Below the pieces are notes generated by a model. It was given only the letters and a program-made list of their open reading frames with translations, was not told where the DNA came from and did no database searches. A program made the position numbers and the translations under genes. Below are positions 1-10,396 of a stretch of 64,000 nt of DNA, in pieces; the first letter of the stretch is position 1, and every line of letters starts with the position of its first letter. Origin of the DNA: Buxus sempervirens (lineage: Eukaryota; Streptophyta; Magnoliopsida; Buxales; Buxaceae); NCBI GenBank assembly GCA_947561395.2, contig OX387186.1:41125220-41189219 (forward strand), in the 5' to 3' direction.

Positions 1-285
1 GTCTTTTTATTACGGCACTTCAAAAGTGCCCTTATAATATAGAAAAATGCCGTTATAACATATAACGGCATTTCGATAAAGTGCCGTTTTAAGTGGTGTT
101 GCATTATGTTATAGCAACAACTTATAACGACACTTTGGAATATGCCGTTATAAAGTGACTTTTTACGGCATTTAAAAATGCCATAAAAATATAAGCTATT
201 ACGGCATTTTTTTAAAGTGTCGTAATAAAGTTTATCAACACTTGAAGCCTTTAGCGGCAACTACCAAATGCCGCTAAAAGTATAC
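1..285. repeat. CACTA-like subterminal palindromic repeats
   Basis: The segment is built from short units of the form ACGGCATTTTAAAGTGCCGTTATA in both orientations (for example near 9-32, 60-95, 125-155, 195-230, 250-278). Runs of small inverted 'cggcactt/aagtgccg' words are typical of the subterminal regions of plant CACTA (En/Spm) DNA transposons, where the transposase binds. No CACTA terminus and no transposase are visible here, so the assignment rests on the repeat style alone. The element would extend to the left of the window. Confidence 0.5.
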
Positions 286-299
286 TAATTTAAAAAAAA

Positions 300-745
300 T
301 TTTAATTCACCCCATCCTACCCACCCATCCCCCCACAAATTTAATACACCCCCCCACACCCAATTTAATTTACCCCCACCCCACCCAACCAATTTAATTT
401 ACTACCCCCCACCCCCACCCACCCACCCAAATTTAATTTACCCCACCCCACCCACCCAATTTAATTTACCACCCCCACCCCCACCCACCCACCCACCCAA
501 ATTTAATTTACCCCACCCCACCCACCCAATTTAATTTACCACCCCCCACCCCCACCCACCCACCCACCCAAATTTAATTTACCCCACCCCACCCACCCAA
601 TTTAATTTACCACCCCCCACCCCCACCCACCCACCCACCCAAATTTAATTTACCCCACCCCACCCACCCAATTTAATTTACCACCCCCCCACCCCCACCC
701 CCACCCACCCACCCAAATTTAATTTACCCCACCCCACCCCCACGT
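300..745. repeat. C-rich ~70 bp minisatellite
   Basis: Five to six tandem copies of a unit of about 70 bp. Each unit has two blocks: an 'AATTTAATTTACC' box followed by runs of CCCACCC. The boxes recur at 459, 529, 599 and 670, that is every 70-71 bp. The plus strand is almost free of G in this region. The minus strand therefore carries many GGG runs separated by one base. The array follows directly after the CACTA-like repeats and may be an internal minisatellite of that element. Confidence 0.85.
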
Positions 746-1104
746 ACTTTATGCTTCAACTATTTGCCATTCACCATCAGAATTAAAACTATCTGAAAAT
801 TTCAAAACTTAAGTAGGAAACTTGCTCAAATACTCAAGAATTAACTGATCTGAAATTTTAACAATATGTACGATTCCTTTTGGAATAGATACAGCAGACA
901 ACACATGCATTTACATTGAAAACAATACATCACTGACATTGCATCTCCAGGAGGTCAATCTTGATCGATTTACTATCTCCATACCTGTTTCGAGACAAGT
1001 AAAAAAAATTACAAGAATACCAGAGAATTAAGAAAACAATTTAAATTATTCAACCACCAGATTCTGATGAAGTATATAACCAAGGAGGGAGATGATATGC
1101 TTAC

Positions 1105-1306
1105 CATAGCTGTGGTAGCAGCCCCAAAAATGGCAACGAGGGACAAAACAGATACTTGGCCAACGAAAGTGGCCATTGCTTCAAACACTAGTACAAGTAT
1201 GGGTGGAATCACAAAGGCAGTCCAACAATAGTTGAACAAAAAAGCATCTCCATCTGTATCCTGAGGATATAATGCTGTGTTTGCTACACATGAAATGGCT
1301 TTCACG
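1105..1306 (-). CDS. single exon of an unidentified membrane protein
   Basis: An open exon of about 67 codons bounded by a good acceptor (TTTTTTGCTAG, plus-strand 1307-1317) and a good donor (ATG|GTAAGC, plus-strand 1099-1107). The peptide begins [11 protein letters not shown] and has two strongly hydrophobic stretches (around [19 protein letters not shown] and [17 protein letters not shown]), consistent with two membrane helices. No flanking exon is recognised on either side within 3 kb, so it may be a captured gene fragment inside a transposon, or part of a gene with long introns. I do not recognise the family. Splice-site quality and peptide composition support real coding origin; function is unknown. 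Confidence 0.4.
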
Positions 1307-1533
1307 CTAGCAAAAAATCTAAGAGATGGTTTCTATCACTTACCAAACCATAATGATGTATTGCATATATCAAAAAAGACTCAAGACCAAAAGCGATCGT
1401 TTGGTCAAGTACAATCACAGCTTTTGTTGTTTAACATAGCAATCAATTATTCAGCAATACATTCATTATGATTTAAGCCACTCGTATATCTATGCGGCCT
1501 TCTGTATTGTTGGAGAAATTAATAATTACATAA

Positions 1534-2037
1534 GGTGTGTTTGACACAAAGAATTAGATAGTAAGAAGAATTACAAATCTACAGATTTATAATTCTTTAA
1601 ATTATGATTCTTTGAAATGAAATTTTTTTGTTTGGTTGTAATAGAGAATTAATGTTTAAAACTTTGATTTCATTATAATTCAAATTCTAATGTTTGTTTG
1701 CCACAAAGAAATTTGTATAAAAATTAATATCAAATAAAATAAGATGCAGTTTGCTAATGATAATGGTAGTGGTTGTGGTGTTGGCAGAGGCAGTGGTGGT
1801 CATGATAGTGGTGGAGGTGGCAACAGCAATGGCGGTGGTGGTGTTGGTGGAGTTGGGGGCGGCGGCAGTGGCCATGTCAATAGTGGTGGTGGAGGGAGCG
1901 GCGATGTCTAAGGAATTTTATAGAGATTCTTAATTCCAATTCCTTATCATCTACTAAATAGAAAATTTATAATTCTTTATCCCAATTCCAATTCCTAGCC
2001 TAAATTCCTAGCCCAATTCTTTCTGTCAAATAGACTC
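1534..2037. mobile_element. Tourist-like MITE (PIF/Harbinger type)
   Basis: A 504 bp element with imperfect terminal inverted repeats of about 22 bp: the left end starts GGTGTGTTTGACACAAAG and the reverse complement of the right end starts GAGTCTATTTGACAGAAAG. TAA is directly duplicated at 1531-1533 and 2038-2040. A 3 bp TAA target duplication with TIRs of this form is characteristic of PIF/Harbinger-derived Tourist MITEs. The interior contains a GGT/GTGG-rich tract (about 1765-1910) that is open on both strands only because of its triplet composition. No transposase is present, so the element is non-autonomous. Confidence 0.7.
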
Positions 2038-2040
2038 TAA

Positions 2041-3660
2041 ATGAGCTCTAAATGAAGTCCAAAGCACTTAACACAATATTTTTACTTTGTATTTGCTTTT
2101 CTATTTATGAAGAGTGAACCGTGATAAAACTCATGCAAATATTGCTCAAAACATTAAACTTGTAGAAATTGAGGCTAAATGCATCATCTGCAACAATAAT
2201 AATGCTGCATATTTGCAAAGATAATTACTAAATGACTTCATTCATGTGTGAAAGGAGTTAATAAGTGATTGAATGCAAATATTTTGCAAAACAAAATGAA
2301 AATATCTTAAGGAAGTTTAAATAAATTGTAAAAGAAAATTTTTACGAAATTTCCAAGTTGAAGTGGTCAAAAGAGTCGGAGTCTCTCAAATCATAATCGA
2401 ATTGCAAGTTGAAGGGAGGGCCCTCAATCGAATTGCAAGTGATTGGAACAGCTTGTGGTGGGTTTTAAACTGCAACAAAGTTTGTTACCCCACATCCACA
2501 TTATATGGCTTTTTGTGGCATTTATGTGTTGTGTTGTGGCCGCATGGAATAATTTGATACCTAATTTGAGTGGTGGAAAAAAATAGATGACTGCAAATGT
2601 AAAGAAGCTCCCCATGACAAACTATTGTACATGAAGGTCTTGTACTTGGGTTGTCCATCTACCTATCAATTATTAGTGTTTCTTACACTTTTGTATCTAA
2701 GCAATGCCTCTTGGATATGTGATTAGTGATAGCTTAAATAGAGTATTAAAATCCTTTTAAAGCCTTGATTTCAAATTTTAATTTTTCAAATGTTGACGGG
2801 CAAGGTATTTTTATCTTGTTTATGCATGCTAGTTATGCGAGTCAACCGGTTTACCCATGCGGCCCCACGCATACCACTTCAAATGCTCTTTTAACCATTG
2901 AAAACCCTTACCTTCCCAGGTTTACAACCTATTTCTTAAAAAGACTTCCACACCTATGATTTTAAATGGAAGCGGGGTAACTTCAAATTATAGCCTTTAA
3001 ACTGTAATACACTTAGAGGGGAGTAAATAGGTGTAACAATGCATGTGAAATTTAAGTTATATTACCAATTAAAAACACGTTAATGAAAGGTAAGCATATA
3101 AAAGTCCCAAACCAATAAAATAAGGGCTTTTTGGCATCAATACCCCTATATTATTATATATTTGCATTTATATTTTCTTGTTTTTATTACTTGTATTTAT
3201 TTCTCTTAATTTAGTATAATCTTGCAGCTGTATCCATAATGTTAGATTCTGTTAACTTTTTATTGTTTACTTTTATAACTAAAATATACCTTCTATAAGA
3301 TAAAAAGACATTAAATAGCTAAATGACTATATGGCTAAGCTAATTAAGTTTAAATGAATAATTATAAATTGAACAAATCGATATAAATGACTTAAGATCT
3401 AGATTCAAATACAATAATATAAGGACATAGATGAACATACAAGATAAATGCAAAATATGATTTTTATTATATAGAAGGTTATTTTAGTCATTAAATAAAA
3501 ATAACAAAAGTTAATAGATTTTGACATCAAGGGTTTTATTACAATGATTATACCAAACAGAGGGGTATAAACATAAATATTAAAAATAAGAGGGTATAGT
3601 CCCAAATATGACATAATATAAGGAAATGGATGTAAAAAGCCTTCAAATTAATCCAAAGAT
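2041..3660. other. AT-rich stretch, no feature recognised
   Basis: About 1.6 kb of AT-rich sequence. The short open frames here have no recognisable motifs, splice context or similarity to other parts of the window. No tandem or inverted repeat stands out. It probably contains old, decayed transposon sequence. Confidence 0.5.
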
Positions 3661-4312
3661 AACCACACAAATTAAAATAATGATAATAAAAGTAGATATA
3701 AAACAAATTGGTGATGAAGTTTCACTCTACGAGAACTCTTAAGATCGTATACAAGGGCCACCTAAAAAATATCACTATATATTGGGAAATTTACTTATAG
3801 ATCGTAGTTCAGAAGACTTAATACTTCTATGCTAGATTCTGACAATTTAGATTGAAGGATCTAAAGAACACTTTAGACTTACACCACTGCAACACTCTAA
3901 AACTCCTGATCTCTTCTCTGTGATCAATCAAACGAACTCACTCGGTATACATATGAACTCCTGTGTTTAAAAACTCCCACAAGGAACTCCAAGAATGAAG
4001 GTCAAAGAAGAAAATAAAGGTTTGATGGCTTCAAAGGAGAAAAACCACGAAGACGATCTCTCATAAAAGAAAAAGGGTTATAAAGTTTCTAAAATATATT
4101 TCTTATGTTTATGAATGAAGCCACATCCTATGTATAGGTTTCCCAATAAGTTTAGTGTAGAATCTTGAATTTTGAGGAAATATTAATATATAAATTAACT
4201 CTGATATATTATTGACTCATCATGGATTTTTATTATTGTTTTTGGCCCACAAAACTAACACTTTGGATTTGGATAATTATTCTTCAATTGCCCCATATCC
4301 GGGGTGTTACCA
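3661..4312 (+). repeat. decayed 5' LTR end of an old Tekay-like element
   Basis: The 3' part (about 4240-4312) resembles the end of the LTR at 39112-41479: both end in 'GGGGTGTTAC' or 'GGGGCGTTAC' just before a primer-binding site, and both precede a matching gag start. It ends in CA at 4312 and is followed at 4317 by a two-mismatch version of TGGTATCAGAGC. The left boundary of this LTR cannot be seen because the sequence is too decayed. Confidence 0.4.
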
Positions 4313-4316
4313 AAGG

Positions 4317-4328
4317 TGGTTTCATAGC
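4317..4328 (+). other. degenerate primer-binding site of the old gypsy element
   Basis: TGGTTTCATAGC differs at two positions from TGGTATCAGAGC, the site complementary to the 3' end of initiator tRNA-Met used by many plant LTR retrotransposons. It lies 4 bp after the presumed LTR end. Confidence 0.45.
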
Positions 4329-4466
4329 GTAACAGGATCTCTAAATCTAGGTAGTAAACCTTAGGTGGGTATTAAGAATTTGTGTTTGGATGGATAGAAC
4401 CCCTAAGCTTTCTAATAGGTTGAGCGATCTTTGAATTTCTTTTGTTTTCCTATTTGTAGAAGAGAA

Positions 4467-4839
4467 TGGTAAGACCACGTAATTCAAGAGAAAGATATGT
4501 TGTTGTGCTCAAGTTGAACAAGGACAAGAGAATGAGCAATAGCAAGAGATGTATAGCAGCAAGGTGCTATGCAAGATCATGGGAATGCTGCTGAGGTTTA
4601 GAATGGCCAACAAAATGCACATGCTGATCAATTTAGAGAAGTTTGGAGAGTCATAGGAGTTGTAACAGAGAGTCATAAGAGCTGTAACTAACCTCTTGAT
4701 TAGTGAGATTGAGCCAATAAGAAGTCAAAATCAGAATAGTGATCAACAAACGAATGAGGGGAATAAGAATAATTCAAATCATGAGATTGAACAATTTAGG
4801 AAGATGCATCATCTTGCTTTTCATGGGCTACCTGATCCT
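4467..4839 (+). pseudogene. gag N-terminal relic (old Tekay-like element)
   Basis: The sequence starts with an ATG after a run resembling the 41521-41605 leader of the younger Tekay element ('tagaacccctaa...'). It leads to a peptide ending HEIEQFRKMHHLAFHGLPDP, which parallels DLEQFRKLDPPIFSGRPDP in the intact gag at 41605. The reading frame is broken. The gene stops abruptly at the ATCCT target site at 4835-4839, where the large Tat element is inserted, and resumes at 26029. It is part of one gag gene split by a 21 kb insertion. Confidence 0.75.
4835..4839. repeat. target site duplication ATCCT (left)
   Basis: ATCCT here matches ATCCT at 26029-26033. Joining the two sides restores the gag match '...GAT CCT ATG GAG GCT GA', seen also in the intact copy near 41890. 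Confidence 0.9.
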
Positions 4840-6363
4840 TGTGAGACACAGGAAAAAATTACCCACCGTCAACACACGGGGCTCATCTTGAAAATTGGGA
4901 GAGTCGCCACCATTCAGAATTTTGAGGTGAGAATGGACACCAAAGGATCAAAAACAAGCAAAAGGAGCTAAAAGAAACATTCTAGGATAAAAATAACCCT
5001 ACTTGAAAATCAAATCCAGAGATGGGTAAGGGGATTAGATTATGAACGGGGGAAGGTGTTAGGCACCCCCATTCATCCACACGAAGTGGTAGCCAAGTGT
5101 ATGTTCATGCAAAAATAAGAAAGCTTGCTAAAATCATAGAAAACCTTGAAAAAGGACCAATGTATGATATTTCCACATGAAGATCTAAATGGATTCTAGA
5201 TCCTCTCTTATGTCAACATCATTTCTGGAATATCACAAAAAGATGTAAATCAAAGCACAAGTTATTCAAAAACCAAGTTGAATCAAATCCGGAAAATTCG
5301 GTGAAAAGTAATGCCATTTGTCTTGAAATCATTCAAATACAATTTTAAATCAAATCAAACCAAATCCATTTGAAATATTATAGTAAATAAGGGTCTCATG
5401 CAAAATTTCACTTCATTCCGATAAAAATCCTACGAGTTATGCTCCTTTAAGGTTGCTGTTGGGGATAATAAAAAAAAGTGATAAGTGGGCAACTTTGGAA
5501 AATTGTCTAGAAAAATCCACTCCATAAAAATCCACGAAATTTGGTGTGAATGAAGTCTGTATGGCCATATTTCAAAAGAAACTAGCCTCATACAAAAATC
5601 CCTTCGGATGTGCCTTGGGTGGTTTCCCGAACAGGCCCCGAAGATCACAGATTTACCCAGAAAAGTACTAATGAGCAGCTCTGAGTAAATCTGTTACCAA
5701 TAATTCAAATGGAGTCAAAAAATTATAAAACCAACTGGATTTAAAAATAGACTCATAAAGGAGTGCCCAGAAACAAAAATCACTCGAATCAGACTTAAAA
5801 CGAACACATGGCGCTCCGTCGAAGTGACAAGTTCTGTATTTGAACCTGAACTGTCCAATCAACTTCGACAGAGAGGTGTCAAAAATCCGTTTGATAGAAA
5901 TTTATGAAATTTGGTGGACATAAACTAGACAGCCTCACCTTTCCCATGGTTCTAGAATCGCTCCAAAATTCATCCGGATGATGAAGTTATGAGCGTCCGA
6001 AGTAAGGGTACAGGTGCTGTCCAGTTAGGCCCTTTTTGAGTAAAACCAACTCAAAATTGTGATAAAGTGTGTGCCATTCGTGCAAGATGAACACAAATCT
6101 TTGAAAAATCATTTGAAAACATTCCAGAATTGATTGAGACCATTTATTTCAGATTTATCACAATAAATGCAATAAACCCAAAATATGAGCCTATCCCGCC
6201 AAAATATTGATATGTATGTGCAAGTGTGAAAAACCAAACCAGATCAATAGCATGCATACATATTCATCAAAATAAGGTTCTAAAACAGCCTAGGGTTCCG
6301 TTCCATTAACGTTTCCCTCTGTTCTCTCTCCCCGTTAAACACGGTTCTTCAAGATAATCAAGG

Positions 6364-6368
6364 GTACT
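6364..6368. repeat. target site duplication GTACT of solo LTR (left)
   Basis: Pairs with GTACT at 9147-9151. The right LTR of the host element shows the empty site with a single GTACT. Confidence 0.9.
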
Positions 6369-6815
6369 TGTAGACACCCCAAAATTGCACGATTTTTGAT
6401 AAATCTTGAAGGAGAGAAATATTTTATTGGAATTTCCAATTCTTTGCATTGGGTTTGAGATACTTAACCCATTTGAATCCAAAACGGAAAAGGAAAATGC
6501 CCGAATTCAATCTTTTGTGCAAAGTCAAACTTTTTCCGGTTGAATTTTGTTGACTTTTGACCCCAGAAAATGAAATATTTTTTTAAAGCCAGATTTCAAG
6601 ATAATTTTTCCCGGTAATCAGGTTTTTAGCCATGTTATTGCATAAAAGAATTTTTTGAGATTTTAAATCTTGGCGAATACCTTGGTTTTAACATATTGAA
6701 CCTTTTTTCCAGACCTGAAAAATCGGAATTTTGCCTAGAACTGGAAAGTTGACTTTTTATTCACTTGGAATTTGGGTCTGGAACTATTTTTAATGGATTC
6801 AAATGGGGGGTGTTT

Positions 6816-6900
6816 GCTTATTTACATGTAATATCTTAAGTAAATGGAGATTAAAAAATACGAGGACATTTACTTAAACGATATTACATGTAAATAAGTA
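6816..6900. repeat. long hairpin in LTR (30 bp stems)
   Basis: CTTATTTACATGTAATATC...TAAGTAAATG is followed after about 21 bases by its near-perfect reverse complement. The same structure occurs in the two LTRs of the host element (9867-9950 and 25497-25582). It lies upstream of the CCGGATA hairpin array and the TATA box. Confidence 0.85.
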
Positions 6901-6928
6901 TTGCCTGTGTTAAAATTTGGAAAAAAAG

Positions 6929-7086
6929 GCTTTTTTCCTTGTATCCGGCAACTCAGGCCGGATACAAGTACTTCTCTTTGTATCCGGTCTAAAAGGCCGG
7001 ATACAAGGAAACTTTAGTGTATCCGACATCATAGGCCGGATACATTAAAGCTCTAGTGTATCCGGCCTGAGATGCCGGATACATTA
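6929..7086. repeat. array of four TATCCGG...CCGGATA hairpins
   Basis: Four consecutive imperfect palindromes of about 22-24 bp, each TATCCGG-(7-9 bases)-CCGGATA, are spaced about 40 bp apart. The array ends about 155 bp upstream of the TATA box at 7240. Confidence 0.9.
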
Positions 7087-7239
7087 GTTTTTGCTCAAAA
7101 TTAGGGTTTTCCGAGAGAAATCACTTTTTACCATCATGTCCCTCATTAAATGAGGGGAAATCTCAGAAACAGCCTTAGGGTTAAGGTTGGAGGGGTTGTA
7201 GACATTAAGTTGTGTCTACCAATGACCTTAGCCCTTGCC

Positions 7240-7247
7240 TATAAATA
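7240..7247 (+). promoter_or_regulatory. TATA box in solo LTR
   Basis: TATAAATA followed by GGAGCCTCCTCC, in the same relative position as in the two other LTR copies. This is the likely U3/R promoter of the LTR. Confidence 0.65.
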
Positions 7248-9146
7248 GGAGCCTCCTCCTTGAGCAAAAGGAACACAACTCTTGTTTTGAATTCTCGCAA
7301 AGAAGAACTCCAAGAGAAGAAGAAAACCGCTGTGGAATCGCCTCCAGAACTCAGGTAAGCCTCAACTTTTCTTTTTATTTTCTGTCTGTACATTCCTAGA
7401 TCTAGATCTCTTCTTCTACCTTTCTGTAGTGTAAAGCCTTGTTTGTATGTGTGGAAATCCTTCCCCGGCTCAAAGTATCTCAAGACTCCCCTAGCCGTAA
7501 AACGTGAAGGCGGATCTAGGAGAAACGAGACTGGGGATTGACCCTAGTGCTAGAACCCATGTAGCATAAGGCTTTTGAATGATTGAAAACCGTTCTATAA
7601 TCAAAGTACCCTTGATTATTTCGAAGATCCGTGTTTAACGGGGAGAGAGAACAGAGGGAAACGATAATGGAACGGAACCCTAGGCTATGCTAGAACCTAT
7701 TTTGTTGAATCTACATGCATGATATGTGGTTGTATTAATCTTACTTGGTTTTTCACTCTTGCACACATATTACACTTTTTTGGTGAATAGGCTCGCATTT
7801 GGGGATTTATTACATTCATTGTGATAAATCTCCAATAAATGGCCTCAATCAAATTCTGGAGTGTTTTTAAATTTTTTCAAAGGTTTTGGATTCATCTCAC
7901 ACGAATCTCACACACTTTGTCAATTTTCGGATTTGATTTTCTTCAAAAGTGGCTTAACTGGACAGCACCTGTACCCTTACTTCGGACGCCCATAACTTCA
8001 TCATCCGGATGAATTTTGGGGCGATTCCAGAACCATGGGAAAGGTGAGGCTGTCTAGTTTATGTCCACAAAATTTCACAAATTTCTATCTAGCGGATTTT
8101 TGACACCTCTCTGTCGAAGTTGAGTGGACAGTTCAGATTCAAATACAGAACTTGTCACTTCGACGGACCGCCATGTGTTCGATTTAAGTCCGATTCGAAT
8201 GATTTTTGTTTCTATGCACTCCTTTATGAGTATATTTTCAAATCCAGTTGGTTTCATAATTTTTGGATTCCATTTGAATTATTGGTAGCCGATTTACTCA
8301 GAACTGTTCATTTGTACTTTTCTGGGTAAATCTGTGATCTTCGGGGCCTGTTCGGGAGACCACCCAAGGCACCTGCGAAGGGATTTTTGTATGAGGCTAG
8401 TTTCTCTGGAAAGATGGCCATACAGACTTCAATCACATGAAATTTCGTGGACTTTTATGTAGTGGATTTTTCTAGACAATTTTCCAAAGTTGCCCACTTA
8501 CCACTTTTAAAAATCCCCAGCAGCAACTTCAAAGGAGCATAACTCCTAGATTTTTCATCGGAATGAAGTGAAATTTTGCATGAGACTCTTATTTACCCTA
8601 ATCTTTCAAATGGATTTGGTTTGGTACAATTTAGAATCGGATTTGAATGATTTCAAGGCAAATGGCATACTTTTTACCGAATTTGATTTACTTGGTTTTT
8701 TAGCAACTTGTGCTTTGATTTCCATCTTTTAAGATATTCCAGAAATGATATTAACATAAGAGAGGATCTAAAATCCATTTAGATCTTCATGTGAATATAT
8801 CATACACTTGTTCCTTTTTCAAGGCTTTTTTCATGATTTTTAGCAAGCTTCTTATTTTCTTTTTAGCATGAACATACACTTGGCAACCACTTCGTGTGGA
8901 TGAATGGGGGGGCCTAACACCTTCCCCCGTTCATAATCTAATCCCCTTACCCATCTCTGGATTTGATTTTCAAGTAGGATTATTTTTATCCTAGAATGTT
9001 TCTTTTGGCACTTTTTGCTTATTTTGAATCTTTTGGTGTCCATTCTCACCCCAAAATCATGAATGGTGGCGACTCTCCCATTTTTGCGTTGAGCCCGTGT
9101 GTTGACGGAGGGATGATCACTCCGGTGATTTTTCCCATATCTCACA

Positions 9147-9151
9147 GTACT
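9147..9151. repeat. target site duplication GTACT of solo LTR (right)
   Basis: Right partner of GTACT at 6364-6368. Confidence 0.9.
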
Positions 9152-9508
9152 TTGAATATGAAACGGTTTACAATCAATCAAAAGGCTTTATGCTACATAG
9201 GTTCTAGTACTAAGGTCAATCCCCAGTCTCGTTTCTCCTAGATCTCGCCTTCACGTTTTACGGCTAGGGGGAGTCTCGAGATACTTTGAGCCGGGGAAGG
9301 GTTTTCACACACAAAGAAGGCCTTATTCTACAGAAAGGTAGAAGAAGAGATTTAGATCTAGGAATGTAAAGACAAAAGTAAAAGAAAAGTTTGAGGCTTA
9401 CATTGGTTCTAGATGCGATCCCGCAGCGGTTTTCTTCTTCTCTTGGAGTTCTTCTTGGCGAGAATTCAAAACAAGAGTTAATGGCCATTTGCTTAAGGAG
9501 GAGCCTCC

Positions 9509-9516
9509 TATTTATA
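9509..9516 (-). promoter_or_regulatory. TATA box in left LTR
   Basis: TATAAATA on the minus strand, in the conserved context GCCTATAAATAGGAGG. It lies downstream, in transcriptional sense, of the hairpin array at 9686-9835. Confidence 0.65.
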
Positions 9517-9685
9517 GGCAAAAGCTAGGGTTAGGGTTGGTGAGAATGGTAGACACAACATAATGTCTATAGCCCACCAACCTTAACCCTAAGGCTATTT
9601 CCGAGATTTCCCCTCAGTTAATGAGGGATATGATGGTAAAAGTGAAAAGCTCTCGGAAAAACCTAATTTTGAGCAAAACTTGTGT

Positions 9686-9835
9686 ATCCGGCATCTCAGG
9701 CCGGATACACTAGAGCTTTAATGTATCCGGCCTATGATGTCGGATACACTAAAGTTTCCTTGTATCCGGCCTTTTAGACCGGATACAAAGAGAAGTACTT
9801 GTATCCGGCCTGAGTTGCCGGATACAAGGAAAAAA
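9686..9835. repeat. hairpin array in left LTR, identical to that of the solo LTR
   Basis: Four TATCCGG...CCGGATA palindromes. The block matches the reverse complement of 6929-7086 but differs strongly from the corresponding block of the right LTR (25316-25463), although sequence on either side matches the right LTR. Confidence 0.88.
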
Positions 9836-9866
9836 GCCTTTTTTTCCAAATTTTAACACAGGCAAT

Positions 9867-9950
9867 ACTTATTTACATGTAATATCGTTTAAGTAAATGT
9901 CCTCGTATTTTTTAATCTCCATTTACTTAAGATATTACATGTAAATAAGC
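9867..9950. repeat. long hairpin in left LTR
   Basis: Copy of the 30 bp stem hairpin described at 6816, in the opposite orientation. Confidence 0.8.
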
Positions 9951-10396
9951 AAACACCCCCCATTTGAATCCATTAAAAATAGTTCCAGACCCAAATTCCA
10001 AGTGAATAAAAAGTCAACTTTCCAGTTCTAGGCAAAATTCCGATTTTTCAGGTCTGGAAAAAAGGTTCAATATGTTAAAACCAAGGTATTCGTCAAGATT
10101 TAAAATCTCAAAAAATTCTTTTATGCAATAACATGGCTAAAAACCTGATTATCGGGAAAAATTATCTTGAAATCTGGCTTTAAAAAATATTTCATTTTCT
10201 GGGGTCAAAAGTCAACAAAATTCAACCGGAAAAAGTTTGATTGTGCACAAAAGATTGAATTCGGGCCTTTTCCTTTACGGTTTTGGATTCAAATGGGTTA
10301 AGTATCTCAAACCCAATGCAAAGAATTGAAAATTCCAATAAAATATTTCTCTCCTTCAAGATTTATCAAAAATCGTGCAATTTTGGGGTGTCTACA

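Larger units (their letters stand above)
6369..9146 (+). mobile_element. inverted solo LTR of the same Tat family
   Basis: A 2,778 bp sequence starting TGTAGACACC and ending ATATCTCACA. It is the reverse complement of the surrounding LTR. It is flanked by GTACT duplications at 6364-6368 and 9147-9151, and no internal retrotransposon sequence remains. This is a solo LTR, the usual product of recombination between the two LTRs of a full insertion. It carries a TATA box (7240-7247) followed by the leader sequence, so LTR transcription would run on the plus strand, against the host element. It lies inside an LTR of its own family. Confidence 0.93.
4840..10396 (-). repeat. left LTR (3' LTR) of the Tat element, interrupted
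   Basis: The LTR sequence runs 4840-6368, is interrupted by a solo LTR, and resumes at 9147-10396 (about 2.77 kb net). It begins TGTGAGACAC and ends GGGGTGTCTACA, with the same termini as the right LTR at 23291-26028. The uninterrupted right copy reads straight through the insertion site (GGGTACTTTGAATATG at about 24779-24794). It contains a TATA box (minus strand, 9509-9516), a hairpin array and an 84 bp inverted repeat. Confidence 0.93.

Noticed and set aside
1687-1933. Open frames rich in A/T/V on both strands
   Set aside because: Produced by a GGT/GTG triplet-rich tract inside a MITE; no start context or domain.
7205-7483. Minus-strand frame of 92 residues, with similar frames at 9264-9521 and 24898-25155
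   Set aside because: The same LTR leader sequence gives the frame in each copy; no domain, and it crosses the TATA/transcription start region.
9523-9540. AGGGTTAGGGTTGG, similar to telomere repeats (also near 25160)
   Set aside because: Only two units, at the same place in each LTR copy near the transcription start. It is LTR leader sequence, not an interstitial telomere.
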